64,000 bases of DNA from Dietzia sp. ANT_WB102 (GTDB taxonomy: Bacteria; Actinomycetota; Actinomycetes; Mycobacteriales; Mycobacteriaceae), in contig NZ_VOBA01000001.1 of NCBI RefSeq assembly GCF_008369165.1, forward strand, positions 1,083,630-1,147,629. Direction: 5' to 3'. The number at the start of each line of letters is the position of its first letter. The stretch's first letter is position 1. The notes beneath the pieces are model-generated. The model was not told the origin of the DNA. It made no database searches and worked only from the letters and a program-made list of their open reading frames with translations. Of this stretch, positions 54,831-63,962 are shown one piece after another. Both the position numbers and the translations under genes were made by a program.

Positions 54831-57443
54831 GTGACGATGACACTGACGCAGCTGGACCGCGCACTGCGGCCGCACGCCCTTGTCTCGCTTCTTGACGGGT
54901 GGGGCAGCGCGGTCGCCGTGATCGCGGACGAACAGGCGCTCACCTACGAGCAATTGGCCCGACGTATCCGCGATCGCGCGGCGGAATTCCCGGCCGTCAC
55001 GACGGGGCGTCGGATGATCGGGGTCGTCGCCACCAACTCGGTGCCGTTCCTCATCGACTATCTCGCCGCCCTCGAGGCCGGGCACGCCGTCCTACTGCTG
55101 CCGCCCGGCGGTGCGGCCACGTCCACCCTCATCGAGTCGTGGGCTCCCGATCTCGTCGTGGGCGCCGGGGAGCGGATCCACGACTCCGGGCATGCGGCTC
55201 CGCGTCACGAGCTGCATCCCGACCTCGCGCTGCTCCTCAGCACCTCCGGCTCCACCGGCACGCCCAAACTGGTGCGGCAGTCACGCCAGGCGGTGCTGGC
55301 AAATGCCCGGTCAATCGCCCACTACCTGCACATCACCTCCGACGACCGCGCCATCACGACCCTGCCTCCGCACTACTGTTACGGGCTGTCGGTGATCCAC
55401 AGTCACCTGCTTGTCGGGGCCTCGATCGTCCTCAACGAGGCGTCGGTGTCCACTCCCGAATTCTGGGACCGGGCACTCGCCCACGACGTCACGACCTTCG
55501 CGGCGGTCCCCCACACGGTCGAGTTGCTCGAACGCGTGGGATTGGACCGGCTCGACGAGCTGCCGCTACTGCGGTACCTGACCCAGGCGGGTGGTCGACT
55601 GGCGCCCGCGGCCGTCCGCCGGCTCGCCGAACATCTCGAGTCCCGCGGCGCCCACCTGGTGGTGATGTACGGCCAGACCGAGGCGACGGCCCGCATGGGA
55701 TACCTGCCGCCGCACCTGGCGCGCACCCGCCCCGAAGCCGTGGGGGTGGCGATCCCCGGCGGATCGTTCCGGGTCGATGTTCGCGGTGACGGCGAGGAGG
55801 GGGAACTCGTTTATCGCGGTCCGAACGTGATGATGGGGTACGCCCGCTGCTCGGCCGACCTGGCCGGCGGGCCGGAACTGGAGGAACTGCGCACCGGGGA
55901 CTTGGCGCGCATCGCCGACGACGGCCTGGTGGAGATCGTCGGCCGGCTGGGGCGCGAGGCGAAGATCTTCGGCCATCGGATCGATCTCGGCCGGGTGGAG
56001 GCGTCTCTAGCCGAGAGCGGCATCGATGCCTGGTGCGTGGGGGAGTCTGATCGGCTCGTCGTGGTGATCAAGGAGTGGAACGACGGCCGGAACACGAGGG
56101 CGGCCGCGTCCCGGGCCTCCGGGCTGCCCGCGCCCACGATCGACATCCTCGAAGTGGCCGAACCGCCCCGTACGTCCGCGGGGAAGGTCGACAACGCCGC
56201 GCTGCGGGAGCTGGTCGCAGCGAGACCGCGGGCCGCCGATACCGGGTCGGCGGATCCGCCGAGCACGCTCGTGGCCCGGGCGCTCGCCCTCACCGACCCG
56301 GACCCCGCTGCCACGTTCGTCGACCTCGGTGGGGATTCGCTGACCTACGTGGTGCTGTCCACTCGGCTGGAGGAGCAGGTCCCGGGCCTCCCTCGGGACT
56401 GGCACCTGCATTCGCTGCGCGAACTCGACGCACTGGCCCGGTTGTCCGCGCCCGAGCTCGGTCGCCGATGGCTACCGTGGAGGTCTTGGCCCCGCGTCGA
56501 CATCTCGGTGGTCCTGCGTGCGGTGTTCATCCTCACCATCGTCGGCACCCACACCCGTGCGCTCGCGATCATCGGCGGCGCCCACGTGTTGATCGCACTC
56601 ACCGGGTATTCGATGGCGCGATTCCGTCTCCAATCACCCGACGCGCGGCAGCGGGCGCGGGGAGTCCTGCGCACGGCGGGGAGGATCGCGGTACCCGCCG
56701 TGCTCTGGCTGGCCGTGACCACCCCGTTCACGAGTCGCTACCACTGGTACTCACCGTTGTTGGCGACCAACATCGTCGGCCCGCACTCGTGGTGGGCGGA
56801 TCGGTGGTGGAATCCGTGGCAGATGTGGTTCATCGAGGCCGTTGTCTACGCGCTCGTGGCGGTCGCGGCGCTTATGTCGATCCCGGCCGTCACCCGGCTC
56901 GACCGGCGACTACCACTCGCGCTTCCGGCCCTCATCGTGGCCGCGGGGCTCACCGTGCGGTTCCGGGTCATCGATCTCGGGGGCGGGCCGCAAGTGTGGT
57001 ACTCCGCCGCCGCCGTCGCGTGGTTGTTCGGTTTGGGATGGGCGATCGCCCGCAGTGACCGGATGCTGACGCGCCTCGCGTGTTCGGTGGTCGCGGTGGC
57101 GTGTGTTCCCGGCTGGTTCGGTGACCCGGGGCGCGAAGCCGTGATCACGGTGGGTCTGCTGGTGCTGATCTGGATGCCCGCGGTGCGACTTCCGCGCCTG
57201 CTCGTCCGTCTGCTCACACCGCTCGCCGCCGCCTCGCTCTTCATCTACCTCACCCACTTCCTCGTCTACCCGCCGATCCGGGACGCCGGCCACCCGTGGC
57301 TGTCGATGGCGGTCTCGTTGGCTGTCGGGATGATGGCCTGGTGTCTGTGGGAACGGGGGACCCGCGCGCTGGCGTTGTGGCGGGGCGCGCGGGCTGTCGG
57401 CCCCGGGCGTCGGCTCCGGGGCGCCCCGACCCGGCACGGGTAG
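54831..57443 (+). CDS. Adenylation - carrier protein - acyltransferase-3-like membrane fusion
   Basis: 870 residues. (1) An ANL adenylation domain, residues 1-460: ATP loop LLLSTSGSTGTPKLV (137-149), YGQTEATARMG, hinge RTGDLARIADDG, and C-terminal TSAGKVDNAALRE with catalytic Lys452. (2) A thiolation domain, about 475-535, with the phosphopantetheine serine Ser503 in DLGGDSLTYVVL. (3) A membrane domain, about 560-850, with eight to ten helices. It opens like acyltransferase-3 proteins (RAVFILTIVGTH ... ALTGYSMARF; His574). No condensation or thioesterase domain. The layout implies activating an amino or hydroxy acid, loading it on the carrier and transferring it through the membrane enzyme, functionally like Dlt. 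It sits behind the iron ABC operon. The substrate and acceptor are unknown. Confidence 0.88.
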   Translation: MTMTLTQLDRALRPHALVSLLDGWGSAVAVIADEQALTYEQLARRIRDRAAEFPAVTTGRRMIGVVATNSVPFLIDYLAALEAGHAVLLLPPGGAATSTLIESWAPDLVVGAGERIHDSGHAAPRHELHPDLALLLSTSGSTGTPKLVRQSRQAVLANARSIAHYLHITSDDRAITTLPPHYCYGLSVIHSHLLVGASIVLNEASVSTPEFWDRALAHDVTTFAAVPHTVELLERVGLDRLDELPLLRYLTQAGGRLAPAAVRRLAEHLESRGAHLVVMYGQTEATARMGYLPPHLARTRPEAVGVAIPGGSFRVDVRGDGEEGELVYRGPNVMMGYARCSADLAGGPELEELRTGDLARIADDGLVEIVGRLGREAKIFGHRIDLGRVEASLAESGIDAWCVGESDRLVVVIKEWNDGRNTRAAASRASGLPAPTIDILEVAEPPRTSAGKVDNAALRELVAARPRAADTGSADPPSTLVARALALTDPDPAATFVDLGGDSLTYVVLSTRLEEQVPGLPRDWHLHSLRELDALARLSAPELGRRWLPWRSWPRVDISVVLRAVFILTIVGTHTRALAIIGGAHVLIALTGYSMARFRLQSPDARQRARGVLRTAGRIAVPAVLWLAVTTPFTSRYHWYSPLLATNIVGPHSWWADRWWNPWQMWFIEAVVYALVAVAALMSIPAVTRLDRRLPLALPALIVAAGLTVRFRVIDLGGGPQVWYSAAAVAWLFGLGWAIARSDRMLTRLACSVVAVACVPGWFGDPGREAVITVGLLVLIWMPAVRLPRLLVRLLTPLAAASLFIYLTHFLVYPPIRDAGHPWLSMAVSLAVGMMAWCLWERGTRALALWRGARAVGPGRRLRGAPTRHG

Positions 57444-57454
57444 CGTCGGGTCAC

Positions 57455-57493
57455 CGACACACGAGACCGACAGACGAGACCGACAGACGAGAC
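57455..57493 (+). repeat. Three 13-bp direct repeats before nitrilase gene
   Basis: CGACACACGAGAC (57455-57467), CGACAGACGAGAC (57468-57480) and CGACAGACGAGAC (57481-57493) are tandem and end 13 bp before the GTG of the nitrilase gene, adjacent to its ribosome-binding site GAGGGGG. A variable-number repeat here could alter expression. Confidence 0.9.
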
Positions 57494-57506
57494 GAGGGGG
57501 ACCGCC

Positions 57507-58364
57507 GTGCGCATCGCCGCCGCCCAGATCCTGACCGGACGCGATCCGAGCGACAACCTGCGGTTGGTCCGCGAATCGGTCGCCGAGGCCGCAGCCCGGG
57601 GGGCCCGCGTCGTGGTGTTCCCCGAGGCCACCATGCGCGCGTTCGGCTCGGGCCGACTGGACGAGATCGCCGAACCCCTCGATGGCCCGTGGGCGACCTC
57701 GGTGGCCGCCAGTGCACGCGAGCACGGTGTCCTCGTCGTCGTCGGCATGTTCACGCCCGGGCAGGGCGGCCGCGTCCGCAACACGCTCCTGGTCACCGGC
57801 CCTGCAGGGAGCGACGCCGCGGGCGGGCCCGAGCGCGAACTCCACCTGGGCTACGACAAGATCCACCTGTTCGACGCGTTCGGATTCGCCGAGTCCGACA
57901 CCGTCGAGCCGGGCGATGCGACGCGTGTGGTGGCCGTCGACGGCGTGGGGGTCGGCGTGAGCGTCTGTTACGACATCCGCTTCCCGGGCCAGTACACCGC
58001 CCTCGCTGCGGCCGGCGCGCGCCTCATCCTGTGCAGCGCGTCGTGGGGGGCCGGGCCCGGCAAGGTCGATCAGTGGCGGCTGCTCGCCCGGGCCCGTGCG
58101 CTGGATTCGACCACGTTCCTGCTCGCGGTGGGCCAGGCCGATCCCACGGTGGCCGGCGTCGAGGTCAAGCCCGGCGCGCCCACCGGCGTGGGGCACTCGC
58201 TGTTCGTCGGCCCGGACGGGACCGTGCGCGCCGAGGCCGGCGCCGGGTCGGAACTGCTGGTGGTGGATGTCGACGACGACGAGGTCACCGACATCCGGAA
58301 GGTGATCCCGGTACTCGCCAACGGACGGGTCACGGAAGAGTCCACCGGGGGGATCCCGCGGTGA
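57507..58364 (+). CDS. Nitrilase/carbon-nitrogen hydrolase family enzyme
   Basis: 285 residues from GTG. The Glu-Lys-Cys triad is complete: FPEAT (Glu about 39), YDKIHLFD (Lys about 117) and SVCYDIRFP (Cys about 153). The branch resembles Nit1/Nit2-like omega-amidases and deaminated-glutathione amidases (KIHLFDAFGF, ESDTVEPGD), which hydrolyse amide substrates in metabolite repair. Overlaps the next gene by four bases. Confidence 0.92.
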   Translation: MRIAAAQILTGRDPSDNLRLVRESVAEAAARGARVVVFPEATMRAFGSGRLDEIAEPLDGPWATSVAASAREHGVLVVVGMFTPGQGGRVRNTLLVTGPAGSDAAGGPERELHLGYDKIHLFDAFGFAESDTVEPGDATRVVAVDGVGVGVSVCYDIRFPGQYTALAAAGARLILCSASWGAGPGKVDQWRLLARARALDSTTFLLAVGQADPTVAGVEVKPGAPTGVGHSLFVGPDGTVRAEAGAGSELLVVDVDDDEVTDIRKVIPVLANGRVTEESTGGIPR

Positions 58365-59467
58365 CGGGGCCGGGCGATCCACGCAGGGGCGACGGGCCCG
58401 CTGACCCGGAGCACCCGAGTGACGAGGCGGTCACCGAGCCGAATCCGGCCGTCGAGCCGGGCGCCGATCCGCCGACGGAGCAGCTCCCGCCCGCCGATCC
58501 GCCGACGGAGCAGCTCCCGCCCGCCGATCCGCCGACGGAGCAGCTCCCGCCTGCCGATCCGCCGACGGAGAATCTTCCGCCGGTCGGGGCGGGGGAGGAG
58601 AGCACGGCATGGTCGCAGTACGCGGCGAGCACCGGGGCCGGGCAGAGCACTGCCGACCCCGCGGCGACCGCTGGATTACCCACTTCCGGCTTTCCCGCGG
58701 GGGACGTCCCGCCACCTGGCGACGTCCCGCCGCCCGAAAATGGTTCCTGGGATGACGGCGGCTGGGATGACGGCGGCCGGGGCGGCGGCTCGACGCCGTG
58801 GATGATCGCTGCCATCCTGCTCGCCGTGGCGCTGGTCGCGGGGCTGGTGGTGTGGCTTGCCTCCGTGGGCGGCGGGAGCGACGAGCCCGTCGCGGCCCCG
58901 ACGACATCGACGCAGACCACCACCACGCAGACCAGCCGCACTACGCGGTCGACCACCCCCACGACGACTGGCCCGCCGAGCGCTGCGGAACGCTGCAGCC
59001 CGGGATTCGTGGCCGACCAGCTTGGCGACGGCAGGACGGTACGTGAATGCGACGAGCGGTTCCTGCTGGTCACCCGTGACAGTGGTGAGATCGAGCTGCT
59101 CTCGTGGCGAGACGACACCTGGGTGTTCCTTGCCGAACCCACCTCGGACGTGTGCCGCGAACAGCTCGAGCAACTGGGCGTGCCTGACCGGTTCCGCCGC
59201 GTGTTCCAGCCCTGCGAGGTGGCCAGCAGCACGACCACGTCGCAAACCACCTCGACGAGCCCGACCACCACGACAGCAACCACGACCAGCTCAGCTGCCG
59301 CCACCCCGCCGAGCGGCGAACCCCAGGCAAGCGACGACGGCCGCGGCGCGGCGGACGGGGACGGCGAGAACGGTGACCGAGAGAACGCCGATACCGCGGC
59401 CGCCGCCGGCACCGGCGCCGAGGCCGCAGGGGCGGACGGGACAGGTGGGGCAGGCGGGACGGGGTGA
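58361..59467 (+). CDS. Pro/Thr-rich single-pass membrane protein
   Basis: 368 residues. An N-terminal cytoplasmic Pro-rich region with four PTEQLPPADP-type repeats is followed by a Gly/Asp stretch, one membrane helix (about 145-170, WMIAAILLAVALVAGLVVWL), a Thr/Ser-rich linker and a small extracellular domain with paired cysteines (CSPGF, RECDE, VCREQ, QPCEV; about 208-288). The end is low-complexity Thr/Ser then Gly/Ala/Asp. The layout resembles actinobacterial envelope or Ser/Thr-kinase-partner proteins, but no family is recognised. Start GTG overlaps the nitrilase stop. Confidence 0.75.
   Translation: MTGPGDPRRGDGPADPEHPSDEAVTEPNPAVEPGADPPTEQLPPADPPTEQLPPADPPTEQLPPADPPTENLPPVGAGEESTAWSQYAASTGAGQSTADPAATAGLPTSGFPAGDVPPPGDVPPPENGSWDDGGWDDGGRGGGSTPWMIAAILLAVALVAGLVVWLASVGGGSDEPVAAPTTSTQTTTTQTSRTTRSTTPTTTGPPSAAERCSPGFVADQLGDGRTVRECDERFLLVTRDSGEIELLSWRDDTWVFLAEPTSDVCREQLEQLGVPDRFRRVFQPCEVASSTTTSQTTSTSPTTTTATTTSSAAATPPSGEPQASDDGRGAADGDGENGDRENADTAAAAGTGAEAAGADGTGGAGGTG
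58463..58582 (+). repeat. Four 30-bp tandem repeats in coding region
   Basis: Units at 58463-58492, 58493-58522, 58523-58552 and 58553-58582, each encoding a ten-residue Asp-Pro-Pro-Thr-Glu-x-Leu-Pro-Pro type repeat. The first three are nearly identical; the fourth is diverged. Confidence 0.92.
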
Positions 59468-59679
59468 CGAGTCTCCGCGTGCGTCAGCTGGGCATTCCGA
59501 CAGCGAGAGTCCGCGCCGATGCTCTGCGGCCGTGACCTGCGCGTCCTCTGCGGTCCATAGCGCCAGCGCACCGCGGAACAAGGCGTACATACCGCCATCG
59601 CAAGCCGAAGGGGCAGCGTAAGCGGCGGCCGGGTGCCTCCAGGGCGCCGACCGGGCAGGTGATGTCAGGGGCGGCGACG

Positions 59680-60984
59680 TCAGGGGCGGTCGAAGCTGAT
59701 GTTCGCCCGGGGAGTGCCGACCGCGACCAGCCCACGGACCGTCGCACGCACCATGCCGGGAGACCCGGAGACGATGACCTGCCGGTCCGCCCACGATCCC
59801 CACTGCGTGACCGCCTCGACGAGGGTTCCGGTCTGCTGACGGTGCAGCGTCCGGGGCAGCTCCTGCCGGGGCCCGGCCCACCAGGGGTCCTCGTCCTCCT
59901 CGGCGACGGGCTGGATGGTCAACCACGGGGCGCTCGCGGCGAGGTCGACCAGCGTCGGCAGATCGTAGAGGTCGCCGGGGAAACGGGCCCCGTAGAACAG
60001 GTGCACGCGCGGGTTGTCGCCGTGGCGCATCATGTCCAGCAGCAGGCACCGCAGCGGCGCGATCCCGGTTCCGCCCCCGATCATGAGCACATCGCGGAAC
60101 GGCTCGGTCCGGTCCACCTCGAGTAGCCCGAGCGGGCGGGCGAGCACCCATCGGTCGCCCACCCCGACGCCACGGACGAGCGACCCGCTGAGCGCGCCGC
60201 CGGGCACGTCGCGGACATGGAACTCAATCTGCCCGGCCGGGTTCGATGGGATGGACGGGCTCAGCCTCCGCCACACGCCCGGCGAGTAGGGCGTGAGCGC
60301 GCTGAGGTACTGCCCCGGGTGGTAGTCGATCATCACGTCGCTGATGAGCCGCACCACCGCCACGTCGCGCGTGGGTCGCAGGACCTCCACGACGGTCGCG
60401 CCGACGCGCGCGGGCCCGTTCTCGACGGCCGCGCCCTGCTGCAGTGCGGTCGAGAGCACCTGGTAGGCGGTGCCGAGGGCGGTCTCCAGCCGATCGTCCC
60501 AGCCCCGCCCGGCGAGGTGGCGCAGGGTGTGGGCCAGCGCCTCCCCGAAGCGTTGGTGATGTCCGGGTGTCAGTTCGAGTTTGCGGTGATCGGCCCCCAG
60601 GTCGCGGGCGAATTCGACGACATTCTCGACCTTCGCCCGGTCGCCGTGCGCGTACTCGGTGGTCTCGAACGCCCACCGCATCGCGCGGACGAAGTCCCGC
60701 AGCACCGGTGTGGCGTCGCGGGGGAAGAGTTCACGGAAGTCGGGGTCGGCCGCGCGAAGGGCCCGGGCGAACAGTTCCGGGAACCGCTCGTCGGACAGTA
60801 GGTCTCGCAGCACCAGGAGCGGGGGCGCCTCCGGGGCGACGTCGACCGGCTGTTCGAGCGGGTCCGCCAACGGGTCCCTTCGCGGCCCGAGGAACGGGTC
60901 CAGGTCGATATCCGAGACGAGGCGCTCCACCTCGGAGGCACGGAACGACTCGTCGGCTGGTTCCGCCCCGGGGCCGTTGATCAC
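59680..60984 (-). CDS. Flavohemoglobin-like globin-reductase
   Basis: 434 residues. Residues about 50-185 form a globin domain (LLSDERFPELFARALRAAD, DHRKLELTPGHHQRFGEAL with the proximal His region); about 190-290 is the FAD domain (RLISDVMIDYHPGQYLSALTP, RRLSPSIPSN) and about 290-434 the NAD domain (VLMIGGGTGIAPLRCLLLDM, VIVSGSPGMVRATVRGL). This is the flavohemoglobin plan with an N-terminal extension of ~45 residues, similar to the mycobacterial Rv0385 type (type II). Nitric oxide dioxygenase activity is possible; type II members may act on other electron donors. Confidence 0.9.
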   Translation of the reverse strand: MINGPGAEPADESFRASEVERLVSDIDLDPFLGPRRDPLADPLEQPVDVAPEAPPLLVLRDLLSDERFPELFARALRAADPDFRELFPRDATPVLRDFVRAMRWAFETTEYAHGDRAKVENVVEFARDLGADHRKLELTPGHHQRFGEALAHTLRHLAGRGWDDRLETALGTAYQVLSTALQQGAAVENGPARVGATVVEVLRPTRDVAVVRLISDVMIDYHPGQYLSALTPYSPGVWRRLSPSIPSNPAGQIEFHVRDVPGGALSGSLVRGVGVGDRWVLARPLGLLEVDRTEPFRDVLMIGGGTGIAPLRCLLLDMMRHGDNPRVHLFYGARFPGDLYDLPTLVDLAASAPWLTIQPVAEEDEDPWWAGPRQELPRTLHRQQTGTLVEAVTQWGSWADRQVIVSGSPGMVRATVRGLVAVGTPRANISFDRP

Positions 60985-61074
60985 CGTCGCACGCCTCCCG
61001 TCTCGTCGTCCTGGAAACAGACCTGTCCTCGCGGTGGGATCCCGCTGTCACCCACCCTATCCGCGTGGTGCGGC

Positions 61075-61758
61075 TCAGCGCCCGAGGGTGATGTCGACCC
61101 CCGCACGTAGTTCGTCCTCGGTGTAGGTCAGCCGGCCGCGCCCGGGGAGTTCCACCATGTAGAACGAGCCGCCGGCGGGGACATCGGCGAACTCGAACGT
61201 GAACGTGCAGGAGGAGAGGTCGCCGCCGGAGTAGGCGAGCATGTCCGAGCTGATCGGCGACGTGCCGCCCTCAATGAGTGTGATGGTGGTCCCCTCGCCG
61301 ATGTCCGACAGGGTGATGGGCAGGTCGCAGCCGATGCGGTCGCCGGAGACCGGCTCGGCGGGGGTGGCCACGACGGTGAACGTCCCGTCGACGGTGAACG
61401 AGCCGGAACCGGGGGTGCGCTCCGACGGTGGGAGAGCCTGGGGGAAGAGGTCGCGGCCGGGGTCGGCACCGCGGCCAGTGTCGGACCCGGAACCGAGGAC
61501 GATCACGCCCGAGACCACGACGACGAGGGCCGCCACGCCGATGATCGCCGCAGCCGCGACCGTGCCTCGAGGGCGGCGTTCTCCCGGTGCGCCGGCCGGA
61601 AGTGGGGCGTCGCCGGGACGGCCATCCGGGGCCGCACCGGGGTCCGCGTTCAGGTCCGGGGCGTGCGGGTCCGGTCCGGGAACCGGGGAGGGCAATGGCT
61701 GTGGCGGGTCGCCGTAGCGGTAGGTGCCGTCGGCCAGGGGCGGGTAGTGCATCGGCAT
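61075..61758 (-). CDS. Pro-rich membrane-anchored extracellular protein
   Basis: 227 residues from MPMHYPPLADG, with GGGAGG upstream. A Pro-rich cytoplasmic N-terminus (1-55) is followed by one membrane helix (about 65-88, TVAAAAIIGVAALVVVVSGVIVLG) and an exported domain with two cysteines (GCDLPITL, SSCTFTFEF) ending in ELRAGVDITLGR. Architecture matches small DUF-type secreted antigens of actinobacteria (MmpS-like in outline), but the family is not identified. Divergent from the DUF368 gene. Confidence 0.75.
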   Translation of the reverse strand: MPMHYPPLADGTYRYGDPPQPLPSPVPGPDPHAPDLNADPGAAPDGRPGDAPLPAGAPGERRPRGTVAAAAIIGVAALVVVVSGVIVLGSGSDTGRGADPGRDLFPQALPPSERTPGSGSFTVDGTFTVVATPAEPVSGDRIGCDLPITLSDIGEGTTITLIEGGTSPISSDMLAYSGGDLSSCTFTFEFADVPAGGSFYMVELPGRGRLTYTEDELRAGVDITLGR

Positions 61759-61889
61759 GTCCCGACCTCCCACGCCAGCCCGGGGCACGTCGCCGGATGA
61801 CGCGCCGCTGACCCCCGAGAGTAGTCATCCCCGCCGGGCGACGGGTGCGTAGCTTGGTCCGAGCGGTCCGCTTCGGGGAAGCTGGAACG

Positions 61890-62942
61890 ATGACTACCGA
61901 TTCGTCGAGGACCGAGCACGCTCACCCCGGCCCTGTCGACCCGGGCCACGACCCGGTCGCCGACGTCGATCTCGACCCCCGGATCCCGGCGCCGACCCGC
62001 CCGGGACCGCTCGGACTGCTCGGCAACGTAGTCCGCGGCGGACTCATCGGGATGGCGGAGCTCGTCCCCGGGGTCTCGGGCGGCACGGTGGCGCTGGTGA
62101 CGGGCGTGTACCCGCGACTACTGGACTCCGGAGCGCACGTCGTCGACGGCGTTCGCTCGGCTGCCCTCGGGCCGGAGCGGCGGGCCCGTACCCGTGCGGC
62201 GTTCCGGCACGTCGACTGGTGGCTGCTGCTACCGCTCGCGCTGGGGATGCTCGTCATGGTCTTCACGCTGGCCGGGGTGCTCAAGGGGTTTGTCGAGGGT
62301 AGCCCCGAGATCTCCCGTGGGCTGTTCCTCGGAATGGTCGCGGCCAGCATCGCCGTGCCGCTGGGGATGGCGCGGTCCACCCCGGGCGGGCGCGGCTGGG
62401 CGGCGGGGCTGATCTTCGTCGTCGCGGCGGTGTTGGCGTTCGTGCTGTCCGGCCTGCCGAGCGGATCGATCGACGACCCGTCGTATCTGCTGGTGTTCGT
62501 TGCGGCGGCGGTGGCGATCTGCGCCTTGGTGCTGCCCGGCGTCTCCGGGTCGTACCTGTTGCTGGCGATGGGGCTATACGCCCCGACCCTCGGTGCCGTG
62601 GACGAGCGAAACGTCGCCTACCTGGGGGTCTTCGCGCTGGGGGCGCTCGTGGGCATCTCCCTGTTCGTCAAGGTCCTCGACCGGCTGCTCGAGAACTTCC
62701 GCAAGCCCACCCTGATGGCGATGGCGGGGCTCATGTTGGGGTCGCTGCGCGCGCTGTGGCCTTGGCAGACCGACGAGGCCGACGTCCTGGCCCCCGGTTC
62801 GGACTGGCCCGCGGTCCTGGTCGCCGTCGCGGCCGGCGTCGTCGTGGTGCTGATCGTGTTGGTGGTCGAGCGGGTCGTGGCGGCCCGGACCGCGACCGCC
62901 GGTCACAGTCCGGTCAACACCTCCGCCTCCAGCCTCCGGTAA
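61890..62942 (+). CDS. DUF368 membrane protein, polyprenyl-phosphate translocase type
   Basis: 350 residues from ATG behind GGAAGCTGGA. The family-defining GGLIGMAELVPGVSGGTVALVTG and a second VLPGVSGSYLLLAMGLY repeat are present, with about eight to ten membrane segments. DUF368 proteins (PopT type) recycle undecaprenyl or decaprenyl phosphate across the membrane for cell-wall synthesis. A ~45-residue hydrophilic N-terminal extension precedes the first helix. Confidence 0.92.
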   Translation: MTTDSSRTEHAHPGPVDPGHDPVADVDLDPRIPAPTRPGPLGLLGNVVRGGLIGMAELVPGVSGGTVALVTGVYPRLLDSGAHVVDGVRSAALGPERRARTRAAFRHVDWWLLLPLALGMLVMVFTLAGVLKGFVEGSPEISRGLFLGMVAASIAVPLGMARSTPGGRGWAAGLIFVVAAVLAFVLSGLPSGSIDDPSYLLVFVAAAVAICALVLPGVSGSYLLLAMGLYAPTLGAVDERNVAYLGVFALGALVGISLFVKVLDRLLENFRKPTLMAMAGLMLGSLRALWPWQTDEADVLAPGSDWPAVLVAVAAGVVVVLIVLVVERVVAARTATAGHSPVNTSASSLR

Positions 62943-63054
62943 CCGGCCTCCATCCCGTCGACCATGCTGGACTGTGCCCGCCGGATCGGCCAGACCCGTC
63001 CGGTGCTGGTCTAACGGATGCTCGCCTCGGCCGGACCCGGCCGGGGGCTCCGGC

Positions 63055-63846
63055 TCAGCGCAGCTCCGGCAACGCCAGTCCAGCGGCCACCGCCGCACCG
63101 AACAGGGCGGTATCCCGCGATGGCGAAAAGACCACCCGCGGCGTGGCCACGGAAATCGGCAGTGACTGCAGCTGCTCGGCGACCGGGACGTGGAGAGCCT
63201 CACCCAGGCCCACGACGATCCCCCCGGTGAGCAGTACTGTCCGCGGGCGGAAGAGCTGCACGGCATCCACGAGGAACGAACCGAGCCGGTAGGCGTAGAT
63301 CTCGGCGGCGCCGTCCCCGTGCTCACGCTCGAGGTCGTACAGTCCGTGACCGCCCAGGCCCCACCAGGCCTCGGTGTTGGCGCCGTCCCCGACGATGCGC
63401 CAATGCCCGAGATCCCACCCGGTGCGGCCGCACGGGTGAATGAGAGCTCCGTGGCGATTAAGTGCACCGAACGCCAGGGAAGAGCCGAGTGAGATGGCGA
63501 TCCCGCCGAACTCGACTTCCGGCAATCGCGTCAACGCGAGCGCGTGGGCGTCGCCGTCGCCGATGACGGAAACGGGAGCGTCGACCAGCGACACGAGCTC
63601 GGTGCGCAGCTCACCCTCCGCCCAGGCGGCGGCCCGCGAGGACACCACCCGGCCTCGGTCGGCGTCGACGTGGCCGCTGAGGGATACGCCCACGCCGGCT
63701 GGCGAGTCATCGACGGTAAGGACCGCAGTGGCGAGGTCCTCGGCCGTGGCCACCTCGACCGCGTGGACCCCAATCACGTGGCCGTCGACGACGGCGCCGA
63801 TGCGCGTACCACTGCCGCCGATATCGACCACGACGCCGTTCCTCAT
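63055..63846 (-). CDS. ROK/ASKHA-family kinase-like protein
   Basis: 263 residues from ATG behind GGAGG. The phosphate-1 loop VVDIGGSGTRIGAVVDG and the later AISLGSSLAFGALN and VLLTGGIVVGLGEAL are actin-like ATPase (ROK sugar kinase or BadF-like) signatures. Shorter than typical ROK kinases (~300), and the usual Zn-binding Cys motif of ROK proteins is not visible. Substrate unknown; N-acetylglucosamine or glucose kinase activity is a guess. Confidence 0.75.
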   Translation of the reverse strand: MRNGVVVDIGGSGTRIGAVVDGHVIGVHAVEVATAEDLATAVLTVDDSPAGVGVSLSGHVDADRGRVVSSRAAAWAEGELRTELVSLVDAPVSVIGDGDAHALALTRLPEVEFGGIAISLGSSLAFGALNRHGALIHPCGRTGWDLGHWRIVGDGANTEAWWGLGGHGLYDLEREHGDGAAEIYAYRLGSFLVDAVQLFRPRTVLLTGGIVVGLGEALHVPVAEQLQSLPISVATPRVVFSPSRDTALFGAAVAAGLALPELR

Positions 63847-63962
63847 CGGTTACCCTCCGGTTCTCCCGTCACCATTGTCACCACTACTTCGTAGCGACCG
63901 CGCGGCGGGCTGGGTGCTGCTTGCGACGGCATGGGGTACGCGCGGCACGAGTCGGCGCGGGA

